DNA of 64,000 bases from EW11 sp035765635 (GTDB taxonomy: Bacteria; Verrucomicrobiota; Verrucomicrobiia; Opitutales; Opitutaceae), in contig DASTWZ010000047.1 in the NCBI GenBank assembly GCA_035765635.1, positions 62,001 through 126,000 on the forward strand. Direction: 5' to 3'. Shown piece by piece: positions 24,866 through 33,523 of this stretch (the stretch's first letter is position 1; the number at the start of each line of letters is the position of its first letter). A model generated the notes under the pieces. The model was not told the origin of the DNA. It searched no databases and saw nothing but the letters and a program-made list of their open reading frames with translations. The position numbers and the translations under genes were made by a program.

Positions 24866-25040
24866 GCCCACGAATCACACGAATCACACGAAAGGCGGTC
24901 TGATTTTTCCCACGGAATACACGCAAGGCACGGAAGAATCAGAAAACGCCAGCAATTCTGATTTTATTCCGTGTAGTCCGTGTATTCCGTGGGAAAATTG
25001 TTTTTCCGTTTCGCGTGCTTCGTGTGATTCGTGGGAAAAA
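24866..25040. repeat. Nested double-palindrome repeat, copy R2
   Basis: Outer arms CCCACGAATCACACGAATCA and GTGTGATTCGTGGG enclose inner arms TTTCCCACGGAATACACGCA and CCGTGTATTCCGTGGGAAAA. An extra partial copy of the right outer arm (GTGTGATTCGTGTGATTCGT) follows to 25079. It lies directly behind a terminator. Confidence 0.92.
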
Positions 25041-25113
25041 TAGATCGATCTCTTCGGTGTGATTCGTGTGATTCGTGTGCGACAATTCCATGGATCATTT
25101 CGCAGGTTAGAGA

Positions 25114-25770
25114 ATGGCCACGCCGATCGAGAAGCACATCGCGAAACTAAGCGCGTGCCGGAAATGTCCGGCGATGCACAAGCCGGTCGTGGTCGGAAGG
25201 CCCGTGCTGAGCCGAGCCATTTTGGTGGGCCAGGCGCCGGGTGACAAAGAGCCGATCATGGGCCGGCCCTTCGCTTGGACCGCCGGGAAAACACTTTTCA
25301 AATGGTTCAACTCCGTCCTCGGCTGGACGGAGGATCAAACGCGCGATCGCCTCTACTTCGCCGCGGTCTGTCGCTGTTTTCCCGGAAAGAATCCCACTGG
25401 CGGAGACCGCGTGCCGAATCCCGAGGAGATCGCGAATTGCAGCGCGTGGCTCGATCGCGAGTTCGAGTTGCTGCAACCGGAGCTGGTCATTCCCGTGGGC
25501 AAACTCGCCATCGGGCAATTTCTTCCTCTCGCCCCGCTCACGGATCTAATCGGAAAAACTTTCACGACGACGCGGCATGGACGGACGATCGACGTCATTC
25601 CGTTGCCGCATCCGTCGGGCGCATCGCCGTGGCATCGGATCGAACCGGGAATGACGCTGCTGCGCCGCGCGCTGAAGCTGATCGCGGTACATCCCGCGAT
25701 CGCCGCGGCTTCGGCGAATTCGGAAGTAGAAATTAAAAAGTCCGCTTGTGCCGGGGAACGCCGTTCCTAA
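25114..25770 (+). CDS. Uracil-DNA glycosylase family protein (Fe-S type, family 4/5-like)
   Basis: 218 residues. The fold is shown by motif GQAPGDKEPIMGRPFAWTAG (glycosylase motif 1) and LPHPSGASPWHR (motif 2). Cys15 and Cys18 (ACRKCP), Cys86/88 (AAVCRCF) and Cys109 (IANCSAWL) fit the four iron-sulfur ligands of family 4/5 enzymes, with a slightly longer spacing before the fourth. It should remove uracil or related deaminated bases from DNA. No UdgX-type KRRIH insertion is seen. FKBP follows 10 bp later. Confidence 0.85.
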   Translation: MATPIEKHIAKLSACRKCPAMHKPVVVGRPVLSRAILVGQAPGDKEPIMGRPFAWTAGKTLFKWFNSVLGWTEDQTRDRLYFAAVCRCFPGKNPTGGDRVPNPEEIANCSAWLDREFELLQPELVIPVGKLAIGQFLPLAPLTDLIGKTFTTTRHGRTIDVIPLPHPSGASPWHRIEPGMTLLRRALKLIAVHPAIAAASANSEVEIKKSACAGERRS

Positions 25771-25780
25771 ATCATTCGGC

Positions 25781-26245
25781 ATGCGTATCACCCGTCTGCT
25801 CTTCCTCGCGCTGATCGCCTTTTTCCCGCTGATTGCGCACGCGCAACGCGAGCGGTTGCCCGCCGAGGATTTGGAGATCGTGGAGAAGACGTGGCCGAAC
25901 GCGAAAAAGAGTTCGACCAGCCTGCGCACCGTGATTCTCAAGGAAGGGACGGGGGACACCGCCAAGCCAGGCCAATTCGTGGACGTGCTCTACACTGGAA
26001 AATTGCTCAACGGAAAAGTCTTCGACGAAGCTCACGATCCGGCGCATCCGTTTTCGTTTCGGCTCGGCCGCGGTTTCGTCATCGAGGGTTGGGACGAAGG
26101 TCTTCAACAGATGCGCAAGGGCGAAAAAGCCATCCTGATCGTTCCGTACGAGCTCGGCTACGGCTCGCGTGGCGATCCCCCGAAAATCCCGCGGCGCGCG
26201 ACGCTCGTTTTCGAAATCGAGCTGCTGAACATCCGCAACGAGTGA
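25781..26245 (+). CDS. FKBP-type peptidyl-prolyl cis-trans isomerase, exported
   Basis: 154 residues. Signal peptide MRITRLLFLALIAFFPLIAH (then AQ), a short linker, and one FKBP domain with VDVLYTGKLLNGKVFDEAHD, FRLGRGFVIEGWDEGLQQMR, KGEKAILIVPYELGYGSRG and ATLVFEIELLNI. It acts in the periplasm on proline bonds of folding proteins. ATG 25781 was preferred over 25748 because it starts the signal peptide. Confidence 0.9.
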   Translation: MRITRLLFLALIAFFPLIAHAQRERLPAEDLEIVEKTWPNAKKSSTSLRTVILKEGTGDTAKPGQFVDVLYTGKLLNGKVFDEAHDPAHPFSFRLGRGFVIEGWDEGLQQMRKGEKAILIVPYELGYGSRGDPPKIPRRATLVFEIELLNIRNE

Positions 26246-26264
26246 TTGGCGGGCATTTTTTTTT

Positions 26265-26475
26265 GCCGACGAATCACACGAACGACACGAAAGATTCGAA
26301 CCGGTTTTCCCACGGAATGCACGGAAAACACGGAGGGTAAGGCAAAGGAAGAATGAAGAAGGATGAATGAAGAATGACTGAAGTTCATTTCGTTCATTTC
26401 TTACTTTCCGTGTATTCTGTGTATTCCGCGGGAGATGTTTTCTTAATTCGTGTGGTTCGTGTGATTCGTGGGTAA
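26265..26475. repeat. Nested double-palindrome repeat, copy R3, with a purine-run repeat inserted
   Basis: Outer arms GACGAATCACACGAACGACA and TTCGTGTGATTCGTGGG; inner arms TTTCCCACGGAATGCACGGA and GTGTATTCCGCGGGAGA. The loop contains AAGGAAGAATGAAGAAGGAT and AATGAAGAATGAC, the purine-run family, so one repeat family sits inside another. Confidence 0.85.
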
Positions 26476-26498
26476 ATTGGCTGTGTCTTTAGGCGGGA

Positions 26499-28577
26499 AT
26501 GCGTTTTCGTGAGCGCACCTGCATGCAACGGTTTTTTCGACCGCTGGTTTACCTGGTCATTCCCACGGCCGCGTTTCTCACGTTTCTAATCCAGCCGATT
26601 GTCGGCAAGGAACTCATGCCGCGCTACGGCGGCACGGCGGGAACGTGGATGACCGTCTCGCTGTTTTTTCAAACGTCATTGCTGGGTGGATACGCGCTCG
26701 CCGCCTGGCTTTTGAAACAGCGCCGCACTCGCGCACATGCGTTCGTACTCGGGCTCGCCGCGCTCTCGCCAATCGTGGCGAAGTTGCCGCCATGGGATTT
26801 TGCGGGCTGGGCCGAGTGGCCGGGCATCCTCGCGGGGCTCACACTGTCGCTTCTGCCCACGCTGCTGCTCACGACGAGCATCGGGATTGTAGTGCAGGGT
26901 TGGATACGCGATCGCCATGGCGAAGTGCCGTACGCGCTCTACGGCATTTCCAATTTGGGCAGTCTGCTGGCGCTGCTCATTTATCCTTTCAAAATCGAGC
27001 CATTCTTCGGGCTGGGCGTTCAAGTGCGGATCGTGCACGGCTTGCTCTGGCTGCTGTCTCTCGGCGTCGCCTGCATCGTCTGGCTCGAGCGTCGCAACGC
27101 GGCAGATCTCGGCCTTGCCGCAAGCTCGGGCGAGACCGCCGAATCGGAATCGATCGGGCGCGCGAAGCTCGCCGGCTGGATCGTCATCGGCTTCTCGACG
27201 TGCACGCTCATGCTCGGCGGTGTGCGGGTGTTGAGCGCCGAGATCGGTTCGAATCCGCTTTCCTGGCTCATTCCGCTTGGCGCCTACTTGCTCAGTTTCA
27301 CCGTGACGTTTTCCGGTTGGTGGCGGCGCTCGCTCACGCTCGGCACTTTAATCGCCCTGGCATTCGCTCTCTTCGGCTATATGTCGACGAAGGGTTTCAG
27401 CAGCAGCGTGCTGAGTTATTGGCCTCGCTTCTGGCTGATCGCGATGATCATCACGGGTTCGCTCGCCGGACATGGCTTGCTCTATGAGCTGCGCCCACAA
27501 CATCGGTTCACCGCGTTTTATCTTAGTGTCGCGATTGCGGGAGCCCTCGCCGGGCTTTTCGCCAGCGTCGGCGCGCCGCTCGTTTTCGATCGCAATTTCG
27601 AGTTCTCCGGGGCGGCCTTTCTCATCGTGATCATCGTCGGCGGAACGTTGATCGCCCGCCGCGGATGGATGGAACGCACGGCTTTCGTGCTGCTCGCGAT
27701 CGGGCCGGCGGCGTGGCTGGGCTTGGACAAGATTCTCGCGGACCACCGCTTGCTCGTGACCAAGATGACGTATCTACGAAACTACTACAGTTCGATCGTG
27801 CTGACGGATACGCCAGCTTTCATCACCGCGAGCAACGAAACCACCATGCACGGCGCGCAGCTCCACGATCCCGCGCACACTCGAGTGCCCACCACGTACT
27901 ACACGCGGGGCAGCGGCGGCGGGATGGTGATCCAGGCGCTGCAGAAAAAATATCCGGCGATACGCATCGGCGTGATCGGTCTCGGCACCGGGACACTCGC
28001 CGCGTATCCGCGGGCCCAGGACGAAATTATTTTTTGGGATATCAACCCGCTCGCGGTCCGCGTCGCTCGCGACTATTTCACGTTCTTGAAAGAATGTCCG
28101 GGAAAGGTCGACGTGCGGGTGGTCGATGGACGGATCGGCGTGCGCAATGCTCCTGAGCGGCTCGACTTGCTCGTGGTCGACGCGTTTTCCGGCGACTACA
28201 TTCCGCTGCACCTGCTCACGCGCGAAGCGTTGCAGGAGTACGTTGCTCGCGTGGGCGACGGCATCGTGTTGTTTCACGTTTCCAATCGCTACACCGATTT
28301 GGTGCCGGCAATCGCGACGAGTGCTCGCCGGCTCGGACTTCACGTTCGCTGCGTTTACGCGTCGCCCAACGACAACGTGGCCAAGTCCGAACAAGCCGCC
28401 CGCACCAGATATGTCCTGGTGTATCCAAAATCTCGTGACGACGAAGTCGACGGCTGGATCATGAATCAGCTGAACAGTCCTGATTACATTTATCAGATTT
28501 CGTTTCCCGACGAGTCTCACGTCGTCGATTGGACCGACGACAAGCATGCGATCGTCGACGTGCTGACTGCAAAATAG
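26499..28577 (+). CDS. Membrane protein with C-terminal spermidine synthase-like domain
   Basis: 692 residues (or 684 from ATG 26523). The N-terminal ~420 residues form about ten TM helices (first: LVYLVIPTAAFLTFLIQPIV). The C-terminal domain has the Rossmann motif IRIGVIGLGTGTLAAYPRAQ, an acidic strand end (IIFWDINPLAVRVARDYF) and LDLLVVDAFSGDYIPLHLLT, which match spermidine synthase/methyltransferase folds. Such SpeE-like fused membrane proteins are widespread and mostly uncharacterised; polyamine synthesis is not proven. It converges on the response regulator gene with 17 bp between stops. Confidence 0.82.
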   Translation: MRFRERTCMQRFFRPLVYLVIPTAAFLTFLIQPIVGKELMPRYGGTAGTWMTVSLFFQTSLLGGYALAAWLLKQRRTRAHAFVLGLAALSPIVAKLPPWDFAGWAEWPGILAGLTLSLLPTLLLTTSIGIVVQGWIRDRHGEVPYALYGISNLGSLLALLIYPFKIEPFFGLGVQVRIVHGLLWLLSLGVACIVWLERRNAADLGLAASSGETAESESIGRAKLAGWIVIGFSTCTLMLGGVRVLSAEIGSNPLSWLIPLGAYLLSFTVTFSGWWRRSLTLGTLIALAFALFGYMSTKGFSSSVLSYWPRFWLIAMIITGSLAGHGLLYELRPQHRFTAFYLSVAIAGALAGLFASVGAPLVFDRNFEFSGAAFLIVIIVGGTLIARRGWMERTAFVLLAIGPAAWLGLDKILADHRLLVTKMTYLRNYYSSIVLTDTPAFITASNETTMHGAQLHDPAHTRVPTTYYTRGSGGGMVIQALQKKYPAIRIGVIGLGTGTLAAYPRAQDEIIFWDINPLAVRVARDYFTFLKECPGKVDVRVVDGRIGVRNAPERLDLLVVDAFSGDYIPLHLLTREALQEYVARVGDGIVLFHVSNRYTDLVPAIATSARRLGLHVRCVYASPNDNVAKSEQAARTRYVLVYPKSRDDEVDGWIMNQLNSPDYIYQISFPDESHVVDWTDDKHAIVDVLTAK

Positions 28578-28594
28578 CGAAGCCCGCTTGCGGC

Positions 28595-29215
28595 CTAATC
28601 CAGCTGGAAAATTTTTCGTTTGAGGGCGACGACTACGGCTTGGGTGCGATCGGCCACCTGCAGCTTCGCGAGGATATTGGTCACGTGAATTTTCACGGTG
28701 CCTTCGACGATGTGCAGCTCTGCGGCGATTTCCTTGTTGCTGCGACCTTTCGCGACCAGATGGAGAACTTCGACCTCGCGCGGCGAAAGTTGGGATTGGA
28801 CGCGGTCGGCAAGTCGTTTGGAAATTTCCGCCGGAATATATTGCGCGCCGGAGCAGACGGTGCGGATCGCCTCGAGCAACTGGTCGAGATGCATTCCCTT
28901 TATCACGTAGCCGGCGGCGCCGGCCTGCACCGCGCGCGCAATGTCGTCGCCTGCGCCGTAATTGCTCAGGACGAGGATGCGCACGGCGCCGAACTCCTGG
29001 CGGAGCTGCCCGATAAACTCGACGCCGTCGACCTTGGGCATGCGCAGGTCGAGTATGACGAGGTCGGGGCGGTGCTCGCGAAACGCCTTCATGCCTTCGT
29101 CCGCATCCTCGGCCTCGGCCACGACCTGCATGTCTGGTTCCGCCCCGATGGCGGAAACGAGCCCCATGCGCATGAGGATATGGTCGTCGACCAGCATGAT
29201 TCTGAGCTTTGCCAT
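28595..29215 (-). CDS. NarL/LuxR-family response regulator
   Basis: 206 residues: receiver domain (MAKLRIMLVDDHILMRMGLV) with phospho-acceptor Asp56 in LVILDLRMPKVDG, a Lys near AAGYVIKG, and a C-terminal LuxR helix-turn-helix (LSPREVEVLHLVAKGRSNKE, IAAELHIVEGTVKIHVTNIL). The start at 29215 gives the normal receiver N-terminus; 22 extra in-frame residues upstream lie inside the 3' end of the kinase gene. It is 7 bp from the kinase stop and is almost certainly its partner. Confidence 0.93.
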   Translation of the reverse strand: MAKLRIMLVDDHILMRMGLVSAIGAEPDMQVVAEAEDADEGMKAFREHRPDLVILDLRMPKVDGVEFIGQLRQEFGAVRILVLSNYGAGDDIARAVQAGAAGYVIKGMHLDQLLEAIRTVCSGAQYIPAEISKRLADRVQSQLSPREVEVLHLVAKGRSNKEIAAELHIVEGTVKIHVTNILAKLQVADRTQAVVVALKRKIFQLD

Positions 29216-29222
29216 AAAAATC

Positions 29223-32200
29223 CTATATCGTTGCAGGGGGCGGTTGCGGGAACGGCACGAAAATTTCGACCTGCGATCCACCGCCCAGGTTGCTGTTGAT
29301 CGTCAGGCGCCCGTTTATCTTTTTGGCGCGGCTGCGCAGGCTGCGGAGTCCGAAGTGTCCGACCCGCGCGGCGAGCACGTTCTCGGTGGAGAAGCCGACG
29401 CCGTTGTCGCTGACTGAAAGCGAGACGGATTCCGCGCTGAACGAGAGCCGCACCTTGATCGACGTGGCGGAGGCATGCTTGACCGCGTTGGTCATCGCTT
29501 CCTGTCCGATTCGCAGCAGATGGTGCTCCACCTCCGACGAAAGGCTGGCGGGCGTTCCCTCCACGTTGATTTCGATCCGCGGATTTCCCTGGCTGACCTG
29601 CTGCGCGATCTGCGTGAGTGCGGTGCCGAGATCGGATTCTTCGAGAATCGGCGACTGCAGATTCCAGACCGCATGGTGCACCTCGGCGCGGCTGAAGGAG
29701 ACCATGTTTTTCGCCAGCCCGAGACCTTCTTTCACTTCGGGACTGCAGTTCGGGATTTTAGCCGTCGCATCGAGCTGCAGCAGCACGCCGCTGAAGCCCT
29801 GCTCAAGGCTGTCGTGAATCTCGCCCGCGAGACGGTTTCGCTCGGCGAGCGTGGCTGAAATCTGAATCTCCTCCTTCAACTTGCGCTCGGCAGCGGCGAG
29901 CTCGCGCGTGCGCTGCACGACGCGTCGGCGCAAGATGTGTATCCAAACTGCGGTTACAAGCAGACCGGCCGCCAGCGCGCCGATGACGAGCAGCGCGCGC
30001 TGCAGATGCCACCAGGACGGGCGCCGCAGGATCGCAAGGTCGCTTTCGCTCCGCAGCAGAAGGCGGAAGGGCGCGAGTGAGCTGCCATGATTCGAGCGGC
30101 TGAGCCACTCCGCCATGTCGGTGTCGGGAGAATACACGCCCGTCGCCTCGACCTCCGTTCCCTCTGGCAGCGCCGCGAGTGAGCCGGCGCGTCGCTCGAG
30201 GAACGCGCGGAAGTTTCGCTCTCCGGCCTGGAGCTCGACGCTCTGTCCTGTATCCGTGCTGCTGGTACGCAGCACCCGGCCGGTCACGCGCACGAGAGTC
30301 GCACTGCCTGCCGGCGCATCGAGATTTTCGAGCACGACGGGTGACGGATCTGCGATCGTGGCCGTATTGCGATTCGTTTTTTGGACGATCGGCTCGGTCA
30401 ACGTGATCGAGTTGCCCAAGCTCTTTTCGGGAAACCCGATCGCTTCGACTTGATCGCCAGGCCGAAACTGCGCCAGCGCCGCGGCCTTGATCGACGCACC
30501 CACCGCTCCGTCCTGCAGAATGAGCAGACTGGCGGAGCTGTACGTGACGATGCCGCCCGTGCGCACGCGGTGCGAAGGCCGGCTGCTGAGATCCGCGGCA
30601 AGCAGTTCACGGATGCTTCGGAAAGGAAGCGTCGCCAAGTCGGCCGGCGGGCGCTCCAAGGTTTCGATCGAGGCCGCAGAGGGCACGAGGATCAATTGCT
30701 GCGTGCCACCGCCGGGGTACGCTACCGCGCCGCGAAGCCGCACGGTGCTGTCGATGCGGCGGCTCCATTCGGCCTGATTCACGCCATCGGCCCAAGCCGA
30801 GAAGAAGCCGCTTTGGTTCCGGATCAGCGCGACATTGTCTTCGTTGGCCGCGTAGACGACTCCGTCGGTTTCGATCCATTGGCCCTCTCCTTTGCGCGGC
30901 AAAAGATACTCGGTCGGATGCTGCACGGGTTTCGGCATCACACCGCGTCCCAGCGGAATGATTTTGTCGGCGCGAAACGTTCGTGGCCTCGCGCTGTATT
31001 CGGGATCGGTTTCGATCGCGATGTAGTCACCGACCTTGGGCGCGACAAAATCGAGGGGCGGCTCCACGCCGAGCAGGAGCGCGCCGCTCCTGTCTTGAAC
31101 GCTCAAGTAGTGGATGCGATTGACCAGCGCGGAAAACGTAACCACCGCCTCGAGACGAAATGCGTCAGGAAACTGGGCCGGCTCCATCTCGACGACACTG
31201 CGCACCGAGAGGGTGGGCCGATCCTTTTTTTGTTCGCTGGCTTTTTCCGACTCATCGGGAACAGCGCGGAAAAACGCGTCGCGAATGCGCGCGTCTTTTT
31301 GCGACGAGTCCAAGTAGCCGACCGCCTCCACATGCTGGCCGGCTTTCGCGACGGTGCGCTGTTCCGTAGCCAGCCGAACCGTGGCATGCCTCCGCACGAG
31401 TTTCATCCAATACGGCAGCGGCATCACGCTGTTTCCCGCCGTACTCGCGCGACTGCCAGCCGCGCTGCCTCTCCACTGCATGCTCGGGCCGGTCGAGCCG
31501 ATCGCCACCAAGTCGACGAAGGGCGAGTTGTCCTGCAGATTCTCGCGGAACATCACTCCGCCCTTCGCCCCTGAAGTCGGCGCCTGCAGTTCCGTGATCC
31601 GCGCGACGATCTCGCCATCCCCTTCGAGCGTTTGGAAGACGTAGCGGAACTGATCGGAGGAGCTCCAGATTTCGCCTCCGCTGCCGGCGATCTTGAACGT
31701 CGCTCCGTCGCCCACGAATTCCTTGGGCGGGGCGCCCTCGCCGATTTCCACGCTTCGCAGCTTGCTCGAAAGCCCACGCACCTCGTCGAAGGTGGCGATC
31801 GCGAGCTTGTCGTAACTGTGCGACGAAACGGCGAGCCCGACATGAACCGTGTTCGGCATCGGCACCTCGATCCTACGGCCGATCTGCTGCCAGTGCTGGC
31901 CATCGGCAGAGATGTAGCCTTCGAAATAGCCCTGGTCTCGAAGCTCGATAAACTTCCCCGGCTCTTGCGCCACGACGGTTCCGCTGAGCCGAATCAGTTG
32001 GCCGTCGCTCTGGGCGTATTTGGGCGAGGCGAGATCGGAAAGATTGACCTTTTCAATTTCCGCCCAGTCCTTGGCCGGGGCCACGATCGCGATCGACTCG
32101 GCGGAGGGAACGCGCAAGGCGCCCGCGACGGTCTGGCCGTTCTCATCCATTTCGCCTTCGCACACGCCGGCGATCCGGATGGCGGAGTTATTCAGGTGCG

Positions 32201-33326
32201 CGAACTCATCTCCCCGCCAGTGCTGAATCTGAACCTTGAGGCGCTTGTCGCCATCGGCGAGCTCGAGCGCGAGGCCATCTCCCACGCGTGAAACATAAGA
32301 GACCGTTCCGACGATTTCGGCCCAGCGAAAATTTTTCTCCCTGCTCAAGGCCTCGCCAATCCCGATCTTGATCGGAGCCGGCGCCCCGGCGTGACCGATC
32401 ACGGCAACGCGCGGATAGTTCAGGCCGAAAATAGACGTGCGTGCATACTGCTCCCCAATCGAGAACGTATATCTCGCGCCTGAGTTGAACCAATATTCGC
32501 GCAACACTCCGTTGGCGGGGACCGAAGCTGCGGCGTCCTCTTTCCAGGGCGTGAGATATTTGGCAGCGATCGCGGACTTCGCCACGCCGGGACCTTCCCA
32601 CGCGACGCTGAGGTGATCGTTCCCGCCGTTCTGCACGTGCCAGCTCTCGATGAAATAACGTTTGCCGGCTTCGAGGTGAACGGGCTCCGACTGCTGCGCG
32701 GGGAAAAACGACCACTCCCGCGGCTCGGTCCATCCAGGATTGAAAGCGATGACTTTTGCTCGAGACGGCTCATCGCTCGAACTCAGCCAGAGGTCGCCGG
32801 AGTCGTCGCCCGCGATCCAGAATGTATATTCACCCGAAGTCGGAGGGACGACGAAGCCCCGCGTCCGGTCGAAATAGTTGAACTGCCCTTTTGGGGGAAA
32901 ATCGAAGTCGTGCGGATATTCCCGCTCGGAAGGATAAAAGGGAAATTGAGGCAACACCGGCGCGCTCGGCAAAACCGCGCTGGCGTCGATCACGACCCGC
33001 ACACCTGCTTCCAGGCCGGCGAGAAACGAACCGGTCTGCAGCCCGATCGCGCCACTCTCGTCCTGGAAAACAATCAGGCCCCGACTCGGATCGGTCCAGG
33101 TCACCACGCCTTCGAGATGCGCGGGCGGCGGACGATGCACGTCCCAGTTGGCGACGGCCAGAATTTCGGCGGCGCTGTGCAACGCGCGCGGAGTTTGGCC
33201 TGGTTCGGACGTCTCGGCCGCGTCCAGTCGCAGCATCGCGGGTTCGAGGAGCAGGAGTCCCAATAGAATTGCCGGCGCGAGGAAAACACGGGCCGCGAAG
33301 CAACGGAATGACATCGAAAGTCTCAC
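29223..33326 (-). CDS. Giant NarX-type sensor histidine kinase with PA14 ectodomain
   Basis: 1367 residues. Signal peptide (AARVFLAPAILLGLLLLEP), then an exported ~1070-residue sensor region. It includes a PA14-like domain at ~150-260 (FNYFDRTRGFVVPPTSGEYT, FWIAGDDSGDLWLSSSDEPS, then YFIESWHVQNGGNDHLSVAW), a DUF1349/LamG-like beta module (WSSSDQFRYVFQTLEGDGEI) and several OB-like segments (VRLRGAVAYPGG, VRVTGRVLRT). One TM helix at ~1112-1132 leads to a coiled coil, a HisKA_3 domain with LAGEIHDSLEQG (phospho-His ~1171) and an HATPase domain (EAMTNAVKHA, DNGVGF, FGLRSLRSRA). PA14 domains bind carbohydrates, so a glycan signal is likely but unproven. It heads a two-gene operon with the regulator. 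Confidence 0.88.
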   Translation of the reverse strand: MRLSMSFRCFAARVFLAPAILLGLLLLEPAMLRLDAAETSEPGQTPRALHSAAEILAVANWDVHRPPPAHLEGVVTWTDPSRGLIVFQDESGAIGLQTGSFLAGLEAGVRVVIDASAVLPSAPVLPQFPFYPSEREYPHDFDFPPKGQFNYFDRTRGFVVPPTSGEYTFWIAGDDSGDLWLSSSDEPSRAKVIAFNPGWTEPREWSFFPAQQSEPVHLEAGKRYFIESWHVQNGGNDHLSVAWEGPGVAKSAIAAKYLTPWKEDAAASVPANGVLREYWFNSGARYTFSIGEQYARTSIFGLNYPRVAVIGHAGAPAPIKIGIGEALSREKNFRWAEIVGTVSYVSRVGDGLALELADGDKRLKVQIQHWRGDEFAHLNNSAIRIAGVCEGEMDENGQTVAGALRVPSAESIAIVAPAKDWAEIEKVNLSDLASPKYAQSDGQLIRLSGTVVAQEPGKFIELRDQGYFEGYISADGQHWQQIGRRIEVPMPNTVHVGLAVSSHSYDKLAIATFDEVRGLSSKLRSVEIGEGAPPKEFVGDGATFKIAGSGGEIWSSSDQFRYVFQTLEGDGEIVARITELQAPTSGAKGGVMFRENLQDNSPFVDLVAIGSTGPSMQWRGSAAGSRASTAGNSVMPLPYWMKLVRRHATVRLATEQRTVAKAGQHVEAVGYLDSSQKDARIRDAFFRAVPDESEKASEQKKDRPTLSVRSVVEMEPAQFPDAFRLEAVVTFSALVNRIHYLSVQDRSGALLLGVEPPLDFVAPKVGDYIAIETDPEYSARPRTFRADKIIPLGRGVMPKPVQHPTEYLLPRKGEGQWIETDGVVYAANEDNVALIRNQSGFFSAWADGVNQAEWSRRIDSTVRLRGAVAYPGGGTQQLILVPSAASIETLERPPADLATLPFRSIRELLAADLSSRPSHRVRTGGIVTYSSASLLILQDGAVGASIKAAALAQFRPGDQVEAIGFPEKSLGNSITLTEPIVQKTNRNTATIADPSPVVLENLDAPAGSATLVRVTGRVLRTSSTDTGQSVELQAGERNFRAFLERRAGSLAALPEGTEVEATGVYSPDTDMAEWLSRSNHGSSLAPFRLLLRSESDLAILRRPSWWHLQRALLVIGALAAGLLVTAVWIHILRRRVVQRTRELAAAERKLKEEIQISATLAERNRLAGEIHDSLEQGFSGVLLQLDATAKIPNCSPEVKEGLGLAKNMVSFSRAEVHHAVWNLQSPILEESDLGTALTQIAQQVSQGNPRIEINVEGTPASLSSEVEHHLLRIGQEAMTNAVKHASATSIKVRLSFSAESVSLSVSDNGVGFSTENVLAARVGHFGLRSLRSRAKKINGRLTINSNLGGGSQVEIFVPFPQPPPATI

Positions 33327-33450
33327 TGGAATTGACTGCGATCTGAGTCAGTTTGGCGAAGGAAGCGTGCTCGCGTGGAGAGGGTGGGGCAAGACGCACG
33401 AAACTCGCGAGGCGAGGGAGTGCGGCGGGATTTTCATTGAATTGAATGCA

Positions 33451-33489
33451 AAAGAAAAAAGGGTGCCGGGAATGGCTCCCGACACCCTT
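33451..33489 (-). terminator. Rho-independent terminator of the TonB receptor gene
   Basis: Read on the minus strand, an 11-bp stem (AAGGGTGTCGGGAGC against its partner, one mismatch) is followed by a run of T residues (complement of AAAGAAAAAA at 33451-33460). It lies 35 bp after the receptor stop and separates it from the kinase gene. Confidence 0.8.
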
Positions 33490-33523
33490 CACGAAACCTG
33501 AGCTTCCTATTCCCCCAACGGGC

